A stretch of DNA of 64,000 nt from Gordonia insulae (GTDB lineage Bacteria; Actinomycetota; Actinomycetes; Mycobacteriales; Mycobacteriaceae), in NCBI RefSeq assembly GCF_003855095.1, contig NZ_CP033972.1:4278001-4342000 (forward strand), read 5' to 3'. A program made the translations under genes and the position numbers. The first letter of the stretch is position 1, and each line of letters starts with the position of its first letter. The notes under the pieces are model-generated. The model did no database searches. It was not told the origin of the DNA and was given only the letters and a program-made list of their open reading frames with translations. This document shows positions 37,946 through 46,579 of the stretch, in pieces.

Positions 37946-39351
37946 TGACCTTCTCGACCGCTCCGACGGTGGCGATGCTCGCCGCCGACACCGAACTCCC
38001 CGAACCCGTCGCCGGCGGCGGTCAGCTCGTCCTGGCAGCGCTCGCCGGTATCGCGGTCATCGTTCTCGCGATCACCGTCGCCAAGGTCCACCCCTTCCTC
38101 GCCCTCATCGGCGGTGGCGCGACGGTGGGCATCGTTGCGGGCGAATCGATCCCGACGGTGCTCGAGTCGTTCACCGAGGGCTTCGGCGCCACCGCGGCGG
38201 GCGTCGGCATCCTCATCGCGCTCGGTGCGATGTTCGCCAAATTACTCGCGGACTCCGGCGGTGCCGACGAGATCGTCGACACCATCGTCGGGCACGCCTC
38301 GCCGCGGATGTTGCCGTGGGCGATGGCCCTGGTCGGCGCGATCATCGGCCTACCGATGTTCTTCGAGATCGGCCTCGTCCTGCTGATGCCGGTCATCTAC
38401 CTCGTCGCGCGACGATCGGGTCTCGGCCTCATCACCATCGGTATCCCGGCGCTCGCCGGGCTCTCCGCGATGCACGGCTTCGTGCCGCCGCACCCGGGGC
38501 CGTTGGTGGCCATCGACGCGCTCGGCGCCGACCTCGGCACCACACTCGCTCTCGGTGTGCTCGTGGCGATCCCGACGATCGTCGTCTCCGGCCCGTTGTT
38601 CGGCAAGCTCGCCGGCAAGTGGGTCACCGTGCCGATCCCGGACACCTTCGACGCCGATCCCGCGGACGGAACCACCACCCGCCGCCCGAGTTTCGCGATC
38701 ACGATGTTCAGCGTGCTGCTCCCGGTGGTGCTCATGCTGGGCAAGGCGCTCGCCGAGATCTTCATCGACGACGAGGACGCCGCGGTGCGACGGGTGCTGG
38801 ACATCCTCGGCACCCCGCTGATCGCGCTGCTGATCGCGGTCGTCGTCGCCATGTTCACCCTGGGCCGCGGGTCCGGTATGGACCGCGCGACGATCTCCAA
38901 GTGCACCGGCGCCGCACTCCCGGCGATCGCGGGCATCCTGCTGATCGTCGCGGCCGGTGGCGGGTTCAAGCAGGTCCTGGTGGACACCGGCATCGGCACG
39001 CTGCTCGCCGACTGGGCCAGCGATGCCAACATCTCGGTGCTCCTGCTGGCCTGGGTACTGGCCGCCCTGATCCGTCTGGCCACCGGATCGGCAACGGTCG
39101 CCACCATCACGGCGTCGTCGCTGATGCTCGGCCTCGTCGACGGTCTGAGTTCCGGCGAGATCTCGCTGGTGGTCCTGGCGATCGGCGCCGGCTCGGTGTT
39201 CCTCTCGCACGTCAACGACGCCGGGTTCTGGCTGGTCAAGGAGTATTTCGGCATGAGTGTCGGGCAGACCTTCAAGACCTGGTCGGCGATGGAGACGGTG
39301 TTGTCGGTGAGCGGACTGGTGGTGGTTCTGCTACTGGGCCTGGTCATCTGA
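37945..39351 (+). CDS. gntP: Gluconate:H+ symporter GntP
   Basis: A 468-residue permease with about 12 to 14 helices, starting near residue 24. The segments SALHGFVPPHPGP-like (SAMHGFVPPHPGPLVAIDAL) and HVNDAGFWLVKEYFGMSVGQT are hallmark GntP family motifs. It imports gluconate, which GntK phosphorylates. ATG 37945 shares its A with the gntK stop (TGATG), and GGAGAGG lies seven bases before it, which favours this start over GTG 37942. Confidence 0.94.
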   Translation: MTFSTAPTVAMLAADTELPEPVAGGGQLVLAALAGIAVIVLAITVAKVHPFLALIGGGATVGIVAGESIPTVLESFTEGFGATAAGVGILIALGAMFAKLLADSGGADEIVDTIVGHASPRMLPWAMALVGAIIGLPMFFEIGLVLLMPVIYLVARRSGLGLITIGIPALAGLSAMHGFVPPHPGPLVAIDALGADLGTTLALGVLVAIPTIVVSGPLFGKLAGKWVTVPIPDTFDADPADGTTTRRPSFAITMFSVLLPVVLMLGKALAEIFIDDEDAAVRRVLDILGTPLIALLIAVVVAMFTLGRGSGMDRATISKCTGAALPAIAGILLIVAAGGGFKQVLVDTGIGTLLADWASDANISVLLLAWVLAALIRLATGSATVATITASSLMLGLVDGLSSGEISLVVLAIGAGSVFLSHVNDAGFWLVKEYFGMSVGQTFKTWSAMETVLSVSGLVVVLLLGLVI

Positions 39352-39412
39352 CGAGCCCGCAGAGATGACCCCGGTCACCTGACCAAGTTACTGTGCGGTA
39401 GCTTACCTCTGC

Positions 39413-40711
39413 ATGAGACAAAGTTGGGGGATCCTCTCAATCGATTCGGCGCGCTGGGGCAGGTCAGCGCGCCGGATCACCGCCATGGTGACCAGCAGCG
39501 TGGTCGTCGGAGCCGGCCTCGCCCTCGCGGCGCCGTCGGCGTCGGCGGCCGGCGACTTCTACACGCCGCCGTCGACGTTCGCGGCACAGCCGGGCTCGAT
39601 CATCAAGAGCGAGCCGAGTCCGCTGCTGCTGCAGATCCCGGGGGTCGCGAATCAGTGGCCGGGTACGGCCAAGCGGCTGATGTACACCTCGAGCTACCAG
39701 GACGGGAAACCTGCCGCCACGACGGGCACGGTGATCGAACCCACCGCGCCGTGGCGCGGCAAGGGATCGCGGCCGACCGTCGTGGTCGGACCGGGCACCA
39801 TCGGTCAGGCCGACCAGTGCGCCGCATCGCGGTTGATGGCCTTCCCGATGTCCGTCGACATCACCAAACCCAGTGTCGCGGTGAACTACACCGCGCCGGA
39901 GATGTACTACCTGCTGACGAACGGTGTGCGGGTCTTCGTGGCCGACTACATCGGCATGGGCACGCCGGGCATCCACACCTACGTCAACCGCCGCGAGACC
40001 GGCTACGCGATGCTCGATGGTGCGCGGGCCGCGCTGAGGAGTTCGGGTGCTCCCGCGGACGCGCCGGTCGGGTTCGCCGGCTACTCACAGGGCGGTGGGG
40101 CCGCCGCGTCGGCCGCCGAACTCGCGCAGACCTACGCGCCCGACCTGAACGTCCGGGCGACCTATGCCGGTGCGCCGCCCGCGGACCTGTCCAAGGTGAT
40201 CGACGCGATCGACGGGACCACCATCGCGGGGGCGATCGGATTCGCGATCAACGGGCTGACCGCGCGCTATCCCGTCGTGCAGAAGGTGGTGCAGACCGAG
40301 ACCAACGCGGCGGGCAAGGCCGCGCTGCGGAAAATCTCCCAGCAATGCATCGGCGACATCATCCTGAGCTTCGCATTCCAGAACACCCGCAACTGGACGA
40401 GGACCGGTGAGTCGCTCTCCGCGGTCATCAACCGGCATCCCGAGGTGCAGGAGGTGGTCGCCGAACAGCGGATCGGGCACCTGAAGCCCAACGCACCGGT
40501 GTTCCTCGAAGGTGGACTCCACGACGACGTGATCCCGTACGGCCAGGTCGCCCAGCTCGCCACGGACTGGCGCGCGCAGGGCGCCGACGTCCGGTTCGTG
40601 ACCAACCCGACGCCACCGATCCTCACCAAGACGATCGTGAACCACGTCGTGCCGATGCTCGCGACCCTGCTCCCGGGTATGGAATTCCTTCTGGCCGAGT
40701 TCAACCGCTGA
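39413..40711 (+). CDS. Secreted lipase (LIP family)
   Basis: A 432-residue exported alpha/beta hydrolase. The signal sequence has an early hydrophobic stretch (AMVTSSVVVGAGLALAAPSASAAG) that ends near residue 46. GYSQGGGA carries the nucleophile Ser, a late EGGLHDDVIPYGQ holds the catalytic Asp, and the His is probably in the C-terminal NHVVPML segment. The family includes LipA-like secretory lipases of actinobacteria. TAGCTT eight bases before ATG 39413 fits a leaderless transcript. A related lipase gene is at 15.7 kb. Confidence 0.82.
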   Translation: MRQSWGILSIDSARWGRSARRITAMVTSSVVVGAGLALAAPSASAAGDFYTPPSTFAAQPGSIIKSEPSPLLLQIPGVANQWPGTAKRLMYTSSYQDGKPAATTGTVIEPTAPWRGKGSRPTVVVGPGTIGQADQCAASRLMAFPMSVDITKPSVAVNYTAPEMYYLLTNGVRVFVADYIGMGTPGIHTYVNRRETGYAMLDGARAALRSSGAPADAPVGFAGYSQGGGAAASAAELAQTYAPDLNVRATYAGAPPADLSKVIDAIDGTTIAGAIGFAINGLTARYPVVQKVVQTETNAAGKAALRKISQQCIGDIILSFAFQNTRNWTRTGESLSAVINRHPEVQEVVAEQRIGHLKPNAPVFLEGGLHDDVIPYGQVAQLATDWRAQGADVRFVTNPTPPILTKTIVNHVVPMLATLLPGMEFLLAEFNR

Positions 40712-40779
40712 CCTCGAGGCCGATGTCGAAGTCGACCCATCCCGACCGGATCGCCATCCGAATCTGCGATCCTGTCGGG

Positions 40780-42192
40780 ATGGTGCGCGTGTGGGCGGGG
40801 ATCGTCGCGGCAGTGGTGGGTATGACCGTGTGGGGAGCGGGCGGCGCGGTGGCCGCGCCCGCCGCGCAGTCCCCGGCGACCGGCGTCGGGCCGACCGGAA
40901 CGTCGCTGATGCACGGAGACCTGTGGTCCACCGATTCCACCCCGTTTCCCGGGCCCGGACGGACCGCCCGCCTGTCGGCGTCGTCGGTGCCGGGTGGTGC
41001 GTGTGCCGCCACGTTCATCGGCCGCGACGGCATGCCGATCTCCCTCTGCACGCAGTTCGTGGGCGGGTCACCCGTCAACGTGGCCGTCCCGACCGTCACC
41101 CTCTTCGATCCCCGTACCGCGGCACCGGTCGCGCGCCTGCAACTCGCCAAGGGCGGCCTCCTGGGCGGCGTCTACGGCTACCTCGACGACCGGGATCGGG
41201 TGGTGGTCGCCGATGGCTCGGGCGCGATCCTGCGTGTCGCGCACCGTCGGTCGGGGAGTGGCCACCGGCTCTACGTCGACGACCGGGTCGACGTGTCGCG
41301 GCACATCCCGGCGGATGACGCGATCACCGGTCTGGCCCCCGACTTCGACGGTCGGACCTGGTTCGCGACGACACGCGGGGTGGTCGGCACCGTCGGTTCC
41401 GACGGGGGTGTCCGCTCGACCCACCTGCCGCAGGGCGAGGAGCTGGGCAACGGGTTGTCGGTCCGGGCGGCGGGAGCGTCGATCATCACCACCCACGCGT
41501 TGTACGAGATGCGGGCCGGCGCCGACGGCACGCCCGAGGTGGTGTGGCGGCGGACCTACGATCGCGGGTCCGCGCGGCGTCCCGGCCAGCTGACCGGGGG
41601 CTCCGGCACCACGCCGACCTACTTTGGTCCCGGTGGCGACGGCTGGGTGGCCATCGTGGACAACGCGACGCGACCACATCTGATCGTGTACGACAGCGAT
41701 ACCGGGTCGACGGTCTGCCGGATGCCGGCATTCGTGCGGTCCGGTCAGGGCACCGAGAACTCGCCGATGGCGTGGGGGAGCTCGCTGGTCATCCCCAGCA
41801 CCTACGGCTACCAGTACCCGCCGATGGCGGTGTCCGGACCGAGCGTGCCGGCCGACGCGCCGTTCGTCGGTGGCGCGACCCGGATCGATGTGTCCGGCCA
41901 GGGTTGCCGGCGGGTGTGGGAGAACGGCGACCGCATCGCCACCCTTCCGCGAATGTCCCGCGCCGACGGGCTCATCCATGCTCTCGGCTACGGACCGTAT
42001 GTGCCCGGAGCGATCCAGCAGGCCGGTCCGATCTATTACGTGGCAACCGATTTCGCCACCGGAGAACGTGTGCGCACCCTGCGCGTGGGGACCGGACCGG
42101 TGGACGAACCACTGGAGCTGACCGGCACGATCGCCCGCGACGGCACGCTGTGGCAGGCCACCGTCGGCCGGATGCTGAAGATCGGTCGATGA
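40780..42192 (+). CDS. Secreted propeller-like protein of unknown function
   Basis: A 470-residue exported protein. A signal peptide MVRVWAGIVAAVVGMTVWGA ends near AVAAPAA. The mature part has repeated beta-strand stretches such as LFDPRTAAPVARLQL, YGYLDDRDRVVVADGSG and VYDSDTGSTVCRMP, which suggests a beta-propeller, perhaps binding a polysaccharide or peptidoglycan. No catalytic motif is recognised. ATG 40780 is chosen because the signal peptide starts there; GATCCT six bases upstream resembles a leaderless -10. A longer in-frame start at 40723 would put 19 non-signal residues first. Confidence 0.7.
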   Translation: MVRVWAGIVAAVVGMTVWGAGGAVAAPAAQSPATGVGPTGTSLMHGDLWSTDSTPFPGPGRTARLSASSVPGGACAATFIGRDGMPISLCTQFVGGSPVNVAVPTVTLFDPRTAAPVARLQLAKGGLLGGVYGYLDDRDRVVVADGSGAILRVAHRRSGSGHRLYVDDRVDVSRHIPADDAITGLAPDFDGRTWFATTRGVVGTVGSDGGVRSTHLPQGEELGNGLSVRAAGASIITTHALYEMRAGADGTPEVVWRRTYDRGSARRPGQLTGGSGTTPTYFGPGGDGWVAIVDNATRPHLIVYDSDTGSTVCRMPAFVRSGQGTENSPMAWGSSLVIPSTYGYQYPPMAVSGPSVPADAPFVGGATRIDVSGQGCRRVWENGDRIATLPRMSRADGLIHALGYGPYVPGAIQQAGPIYYVATDFATGERVRTLRVGTGPVDEPLELTGTIARDGTLWQATVGRMLKIGR

Positions 42193-42244
42193 GGGGTTCG
42201 GCAGTCCGGCGGAGCACCGGGCACAGCGTGGGAGAATCGGCACC

Positions 42245-42895
42245 ATGACCGACCCCGACGACCCGGATCGCATCCCGACGCAGGCCGAGTTGGACGCGGA
42301 GGACCTCGCGGCCATCGCGCGGAGTTCGCAGGATCGGGAGCACGCGACCCTCTATCCGCCCCGACCGGGCGACCCGACCCCGCCGCCGGCGGCGCTGGCG
42401 GTGCACGCCCGTGTCGCGTGGTGGGGTGCGGCGGTCGCCGGACTGGTGAGCGTGGTCTACGGCTTCGTCAATCTGGGGATGATCACCGATCTGCTGCGCG
42501 CGCGACTGCTCGAGGGCGTGGTGAACGATCCGCGCAACGCGAGCCCGGAGGATCGGGTCGACTCGCTGGCGGGATTCTTCCCGCCGTTCATGCTCGTGAT
42601 GATCGTGGTGTTCCTGGCCATCGAATACGCGTTGCTCGTGGCCGCCGCGAATCATCACAGTCGTAACTGCCGCAACTTCTTCCTCGCCGCCGTCGTGGTG
42701 AACCTGCTGTGCATCCCGATCGGCATCGATCTGCTCTTCGACTATCCGGATGTGTGGTCGGCGATGTCGGTGATCGGATGGATTCAGTTCGCGCTGCTGG
42801 TCATCTCCCTCCTCTGCACGGTGCGCGGCAGCGTCAACCAGTGGCTGCCCTCCTCGACGCGGATGCGCCCGACGAAGATGTTGCGGGGCAGGTGA
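42245..42895 (+). CDS. Membrane protein with four hydrophobic segments
   Basis: A 216-residue protein. The acidic N-terminal 50 residues (MTDPDDPDRIPTQAELDAED onward) are followed by about four helices, with WWGAAVAGLVSVVYGFVNLGM, FMLVMIVVFLAIEYALLVAA and two near the C-terminus. This layout resembles many Mycobacteriales hypothetical membrane proteins. It ends one base before the stop of the convergent amidohydrolase gene. I cannot assign a function. Confidence 0.65.
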   Translation: MTDPDDPDRIPTQAELDAEDLAAIARSSQDREHATLYPPRPGDPTPPPAALAVHARVAWWGAAVAGLVSVVYGFVNLGMITDLLRARLLEGVVNDPRNASPEDRVDSLAGFFPPFMLVMIVVFLAIEYALLVAAANHHSRNCRNFFLAAVVVNLLCIPIGIDLLFDYPDVWSAMSVIGWIQFALLVISLLCTVRGSVNQWLPSSTRMRPTKMLRGR

Positions 42896-42896
42896 A

Positions 42897-44192
42897 TCAG
42901 GAAGTGGACTGGTCCAGCGCCAGCAACTCCTTGATGAACTCGTCCTCGTCGATCCGGGTGCTGCGACCGTCGTCGATGACGATCTGTCCGTCCACCATCA
43001 CGGTGTCGACGACCGACCGTGAGCCGGTGGTGAGCAGGGACGAGCCCGGATCGCGGACGGGCAGCGTCGCGTAGTCCCGGTCGAACCGGATGAGCGTCAG
43101 ATCGGCGGGGGCGCCGACGCTGACCCCACCGATCACCTCCGGCAGGCCGAGTGCGACATTGGCTCCGCCGCAAGCGATGTCGAGCATCTCGCCGAAACCC
43201 AGCAGGTCCGCACGCTTGTGCACGGCGCGCTGCACGTAGGCGGCGATGCGGAACGTCTCGAGCATGTCCTGGGTGTCGTTGCTGGCCGCGCCGTCGACGC
43301 CGAGTCCCACGGCGAGCCCACGATCGAGCATCGCGGGAACGGGGGCCACGCCGCTGCCCAACCGCATGTTCGACAGCGGGTTGTGCGACACCGCGACCCC
43401 GCGTGCGGCGAGGATCGCCTGCCCGACGTCGTCGAGTTCCACACAGTGCACGGCGAGGACCCGATTCCACAGGAATCCGTTGCCGTCCAGGTACTCCACG
43501 GCGCCGACCCCGGCATGCTCGAGACACATCCGGTCGTCGGTCGGCGTCTCGAGCAGGTGGATCGAGACGGGCAGATCGCGCGCCTGGGCGAACTCGCGCA
43601 GCGCGACCATCCCCCTCTCGGTCACCGACCGCGGGTTGGGCACGGCGAGCGCCATGGTGATCGGTGATCCGGCCACCTGGTGACGGAGGTGGTCGATGTG
43701 ATCGAGGACGTCGCCCAACGGCTGCATGAGTCGCGGCTCGAATCCCCACTTGCGTGTCGCGTCCGGACGATCGGCCACCCCGCGGCCGAGTACCGCGCGA
43801 ATCCCGGTGTCGCGCAGGGCTTGGATGACTGCGCCGTGCACCTCGTCGGACGGGTGCGGCCACATGTGTTCGACGACGGTGGTGGTGCCCGATCGCAGCG
43901 ATTCCAGACAGGCGGCCACCGCGGCGAGGTAGGCGCGTCGCGGCGTGATCGTGACGGATTCCTCGCCGACGGCGAGCAACCACTCGAGCAGCGGTGTGCA
44001 CTCGGCGATGCCGCGCATCAGGGACTGCTGCAGGTGGGTGTGGGTGTTGACGAAGCCGGGGATCAGGTATCCGCCCGACCTCTCGCCGGGGCCGGCGGTG
44101 TCGCCGATCTGCGAGACCACACCATCGGTGATGCGCACATCCTGATGCGCCAGCCAGCGTCCGCCCGTGTAGACGGTGACGTCGGAGAACAT
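42897..44192 (-). CDS. Amidohydrolase (ATZ/TRZ, guanine/cytosine deaminase-like)
   Basis: A 431-residue metallo-hydrolase. H51 and H53 in FVNTHTHLQQS bind the metal, with the His residues of VSIHLLETP and LAVHCVELDD and the Asp of GVDGAASND completing the site. The family includes 8-oxoguanine deaminase, S-adenosylhomocysteine deaminase, chlorohydrolases and similar deaminases; the substrate is not decided by sequence alone. It starts eight bases after the stop of the 2-oxoglutarate dioxygenase gene on the same strand, so the two form an operon, which suggests sequential modification of one heterocyclic or amide substrate. Confidence 0.83.
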   Translation of the reverse strand: MFSDVTVYTGGRWLAHQDVRITDGVVSQIGDTAGPGERSGGYLIPGFVNTHTHLQQSLMRGIAECTPLLEWLLAVGEESVTITPRRAYLAAVAACLESLRSGTTTVVEHMWPHPSDEVHGAVIQALRDTGIRAVLGRGVADRPDATRKWGFEPRLMQPLGDVLDHIDHLRHQVAGSPITMALAVPNPRSVTERGMVALREFAQARDLPVSIHLLETPTDDRMCLEHAGVGAVEYLDGNGFLWNRVLAVHCVELDDVGQAILAARGVAVSHNPLSNMRLGSGVAPVPAMLDRGLAVGLGVDGAASNDTQDMLETFRIAAYVQRAVHKRADLLGFGEMLDIACGGANVALGLPEVIGGVSVGAPADLTLIRFDRDYATLPVRDPGSSLLTTGSRSVVDTVMVDGQIVIDDGRSTRIDEDEFIKELLALDQSTS

Positions 44193-44200
44193 GACGTGGC

Positions 44201-45232
44201 CTACTTCGCGAAGTTCGCGGCGATGCGCTGCGCGATGTAGTCGGCAGCGGTGATGGGTGGGTGGGTGCCACCCGCACTCTCGATGACGACGTCGGTGTTC
44301 GCCTGGGCGAAATAGGCGATCGTGTAGCGCGGTCCGGTGTACTCGCCACGTCGCGGGGCCCGAACCCGATGGAAGTTCGACGGCAGGCGGTCGTCGGACC
44401 AGCGCATCAGCATGTCCCCGATGTTGCAGGTGATCGCGTCGTCGGACGGCTCGACCGGGGTCCAGGCCTGGCCCTGCGTCTCGGCACCCGGCAGCACCTG
44501 CAGCCCGCCCTGTCCGGAACGCTGGAACAACAGGGTCAGCGCGTCGAAATCCGTGTGCGCCCCGGCTCGCCAGACGTTCTCGGCGTCGAGCTGGTCGTCG
44601 GGGAACGCGTAGTAGTGCAGCAGCCGCAGGGTGCTCTGGTAGGTGCTCGACGCCGGGTCGTGCGCGCGGGTGAAGAAGTCGCGGTCGAGGTCGAGCCGTT
44701 CGGCGAAGCAGCTCAGCAGGTCCATCGCGAGCTGCCAGCACTTGTGCTCGAAACCCTCGATGGTGGACCGGAATCCGGCGAGCTCGTCCTCGCCGGGCCA
44801 GAGTCCGTCCATCCGCGGGCGGGTGAACTGGAACGACTCCTTCTGATCCGGTGTGCCCACCGACGGGCGCACCTGGGTCATGTACTCCCAGCCCGCGTTC
44901 TGCCCCTTCTGCAGCGGGAAGCGCTCCTTGACCTCGCGCGGGAGCTCGAAGAATCTGGCCGACATCTCGAACGCGTGCGACACCTCGGCGAGGTCGATGC
45001 CGTGGTCGATCACCTGGAAGAACCCGATATCGGTTGCCGCGGACCAGAGTTCGTCGGCGATCTGGGCGCGGCGTGAATCGAAGTCGGCGAGACTGATGCG
45101 GCGGACCTCACGGTCGGTCGTCTCGGTGCCGAGCCCGCCCATCGAGGCCTCACGATTGAGTTCGGTCATCGCGTAGGGCGCGGCGCCGGGTGGGGTCGAG
45201 CGGGCGGCGGAAGCGGTGCTGATGTCAGACAT
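44201..45232 (-). CDS. Isopenicillin N synthase-like 2-oxoglutarate/Fe(II) dioxygenase
   Basis: A 343-residue oxygenase of the IPNS/plant-hormone-oxidase family. The iron ligands H226, D228 (GAHTDFDAL) and H288 (NFHRVRAP) are visible, and R302 in PRYTIAYF is the expected co-substrate contact. The N-terminal 45 residues are a less conserved extension before ISLADFDSRRA. In bacteria these enzymes oxidise amino-acid or heterocyclic compounds. The gene heads an operon with the amidohydrolase and is divergent from the Fur-family regulator gene, whose promoter lies in the same 240-base space. Confidence 0.8.
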   Translation of the reverse strand: MSDISTASAARSTPPGAAPYAMTELNREASMGGLGTETTDREVRRISLADFDSRRAQIADELWSAATDIGFFQVIDHGIDLAEVSHAFEMSARFFELPREVKERFPLQKGQNAGWEYMTQVRPSVGTPDQKESFQFTRPRMDGLWPGEDELAGFRSTIEGFEHKCWQLAMDLLSCFAERLDLDRDFFTRAHDPASSTYQSTLRLLHYYAFPDDQLDAENVWRAGAHTDFDALTLLFQRSGQGGLQVLPGAETQGQAWTPVEPSDDAITCNIGDMLMRWSDDRLPSNFHRVRAPRRGEYTGPRYTIAYFAQANTDVVIESAGGTHPPITAADYIAQRIAANFAK

Positions 45233-45420
45233 GGGTGTTCTCTCTGTGTGGCGGAAACCGCATGCGCTTTTCGACGCGACGCCTGAGAGGGGGGTCGTCG
45301 CGGACGCGAACAGCGGGACTCCGGCCCGTTGCTACACACGATCTCGTGGTGTCGAGGATAGGGCACCGGCCGGTGGCACGCGACCCGAGAGCGGCGGTGA
45401 TCTTAGGGTTCCCTCATTTT

Positions 45421-45468
45421 CTGGACTTCCTCCAAAAACTGGAACTTATCCAGAAACGGCGCTACGGT
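45421..45468 (+). promoter_or_regulatory. Tandem CTGGA-N5-TCCA sites and leaderless promoter of the Fur-family gene
   Basis: CTGGA-CTTCC-TCCAA (45421-45435) and CTGGA-ACTTA-TCCAG (45439-45453) are two inverted repeats 18 bases apart. TACGGT at 45463-45468 is a -10 hexamer six bases before ATG 45475. The second repeat covers the -35 region, the position expected for autoregulation by Fur. Assignment is by position only. Confidence 0.5.
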
Positions 45469-45474
45469 GGTGTC

Positions 45475-45900
45475 ATGTCGGATCGCATCGAGCTTCACCG
45501 CCAGCTCCGGGAGGCGGGCCTGCGGGTCACCGCGCCCCGGGTCGCGGTGCTGGAGATCCTGCATGCCCATCCGCACTCGACGGCCGATTTCGTGGCGTCC
45601 GGCGTGCGGGAGCACCTCGGCGGTGTCTCGACGCAGACCGTCTACGACGTGTTGCGCACGTGTGCCGACCGCGGGTTGTTACGCCGGATCGAGCCGGCCG
45701 GATCGCCCGTGCGCTACGAGACCCGAACGGCGGACAACCATCACCACCTGATCTGCCGACGCTGTGGCGAGATCATCGACATCGACTGTGTGGTGGGCGA
45801 TTCCCCGTGTCTGGTCCCGGATCGGGATCATGGCTATCGAATCGACGAAGCCGAGGTCATCTTCTGGGGCGCGTGCCCGGCTTGCCGGGATGTGCATTGA
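45475..45900 (+). CDS. Fur-family metal/redox-responsive regulator
   Basis: A 141-residue regulator. The N-terminal winged helix contains GLRVTAPRVAVLEILHAHPHST and VSTQTVYDVLRTCADRGLL. The metal sites are shown by the HHH cluster at residues 89-91, C94 and C97 (CRRCG), and C134 and C137 (CPAC), the layout of FurA-type proteins with structural zinc. A leaderless ATG 45475 follows a good -10; the open frame extends upstream to 45235 but without homology. Its neighbours ohr and dps suggest oxidative-stress control like FurA of actinobacteria, though no katG is adjacent. Confidence 0.87.
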   Translation: MSDRIELHRQLREAGLRVTAPRVAVLEILHAHPHSTADFVASGVREHLGGVSTQTVYDVLRTCADRGLLRRIEPAGSPVRYETRTADNHHHLICRRCGEIIDIDCVVGDSPCLVPDRDHGYRIDEAEVIFWGACPACRDVH

Positions 45901-45911
45901 TGAGGCGGAAG

Positions 45912-45941
45912 GTGTTGTACCGCGGAATGTGTTGTACAACA
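45912..45941. promoter_or_regulatory. GTGTTGTAC direct repeat with 12-bp palindrome before ohr
   Basis: GTGTTGTAC occurs at 45912-45920 and 45929-45937, 17 bases apart. The second copy is part of TGTTGTACAACA (45930-45941), a perfect 12-bp palindrome. It lies 130 bases upstream of the ohr start and just after the Fur-family gene stop. It looks like a regulator-binding site, perhaps of an OhrR/MarR or Fur-type protein; no such operator is known to me with this sequence. Confidence 0.5.
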
Positions 45942-46072
45942 GCCAGATCCGTCGGTGAGGGTGACCTGCGCGATGGGCATCACACCGATTGCAGGAATGA
46001 GTGTCAACCGAGAATCGTTGGAACGGGCGAGAGTTCGCCGGAACCGACACCGAACAGTGGAGGATCACAAAT

Positions 46073-46504
46073 ATGGCAATCGATACGGTCTACACCATTT
46101 CGTCCAAGGCCGCGGGCGGCGGTCGTGACGGAGAGGTCGTCTCCGCCACCGGCCAGATCGACCTGGCGCTGCAACCGCCGAAGGAGATGGGCGGCAGCGG
46201 CGAGGGCAGCAACCCGGAGGAGCTGTTCTCCGCGGGTTATGCCGCATGCTTCCTGGGAGCGCTGCGGGCCACGTCCAAGCAGGCCGGCACACCGGTGTCG
46301 GACGATTCGACGGTCACCGTGACCATCGGCATCGGCAAGGACCCGGAGGACGGCGGCTTCGGACTGACCGCCGCCATCGAGGCCTACATCCCGGGCGTCG
46401 ATCAGGCCAAGGCGCAAGAGCTGGCCGAGGGCGCGCACGCCTTCTGCCCGTACTCCAAGGCCACCCGCGGCAACATCGCGCAGACCGTCACCGCGACGGT
46501 CTGA
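46073..46504 (+). CDS. ohr: Organic hydroperoxide reductase Ohr
   Basis: A 143-residue peroxidase that reduces organic hydroperoxides with lipoyl thiols. The peroxidatic Cys is C59 (GYAACFLGAL) and the resolving Cys is C125 (HAFCPYSKATRGN), both in Ohr-specific contexts, and the early SSKAAGGGRDG matches the family. GGAGG at 46059-46063 lies nine bases before ATG 46073, which decides it over an upstream GTG-type extension from 46001. It is followed by dps on the same strand (75-base gap), giving a peroxide-defence block with the Fur-family gene. Confidence 0.95.
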   Translation: MAIDTVYTISSKAAGGGRDGEVVSATGQIDLALQPPKEMGGSGEGSNPEELFSAGYAACFLGALRATSKQAGTPVSDDSTVTVTIGIGKDPEDGGFGLTAAIEAYIPGVDQAKAQELAEGAHAFCPYSKATRGNIAQTVTATV

Positions 46505-46513
46505 GGCGCCCGC

Positions 46514-46545
46514 AAACCGTAGTCGGCCCAGAAACCATAGTCAGC
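46514..46545 (+). repeat. 14-bp direct repeat between ohr and dps
   Basis: AAACCGTAGTCGGC (46514-46527) and AAACCATAGTCAGC (46532-46545) match at 12 of 14 positions and start 18 bases apart, that is about 1.7 helical turns. They lie in the 75-base gap before dps, upstream of its AAAGGAG ribosome-binding site. They could be operator copies or chance duplication. Confidence 0.45.
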
Positions 46546-46579
46546 ACGGCGAGCCCGTGCCAGGAAAGGAGTGGTAGCA

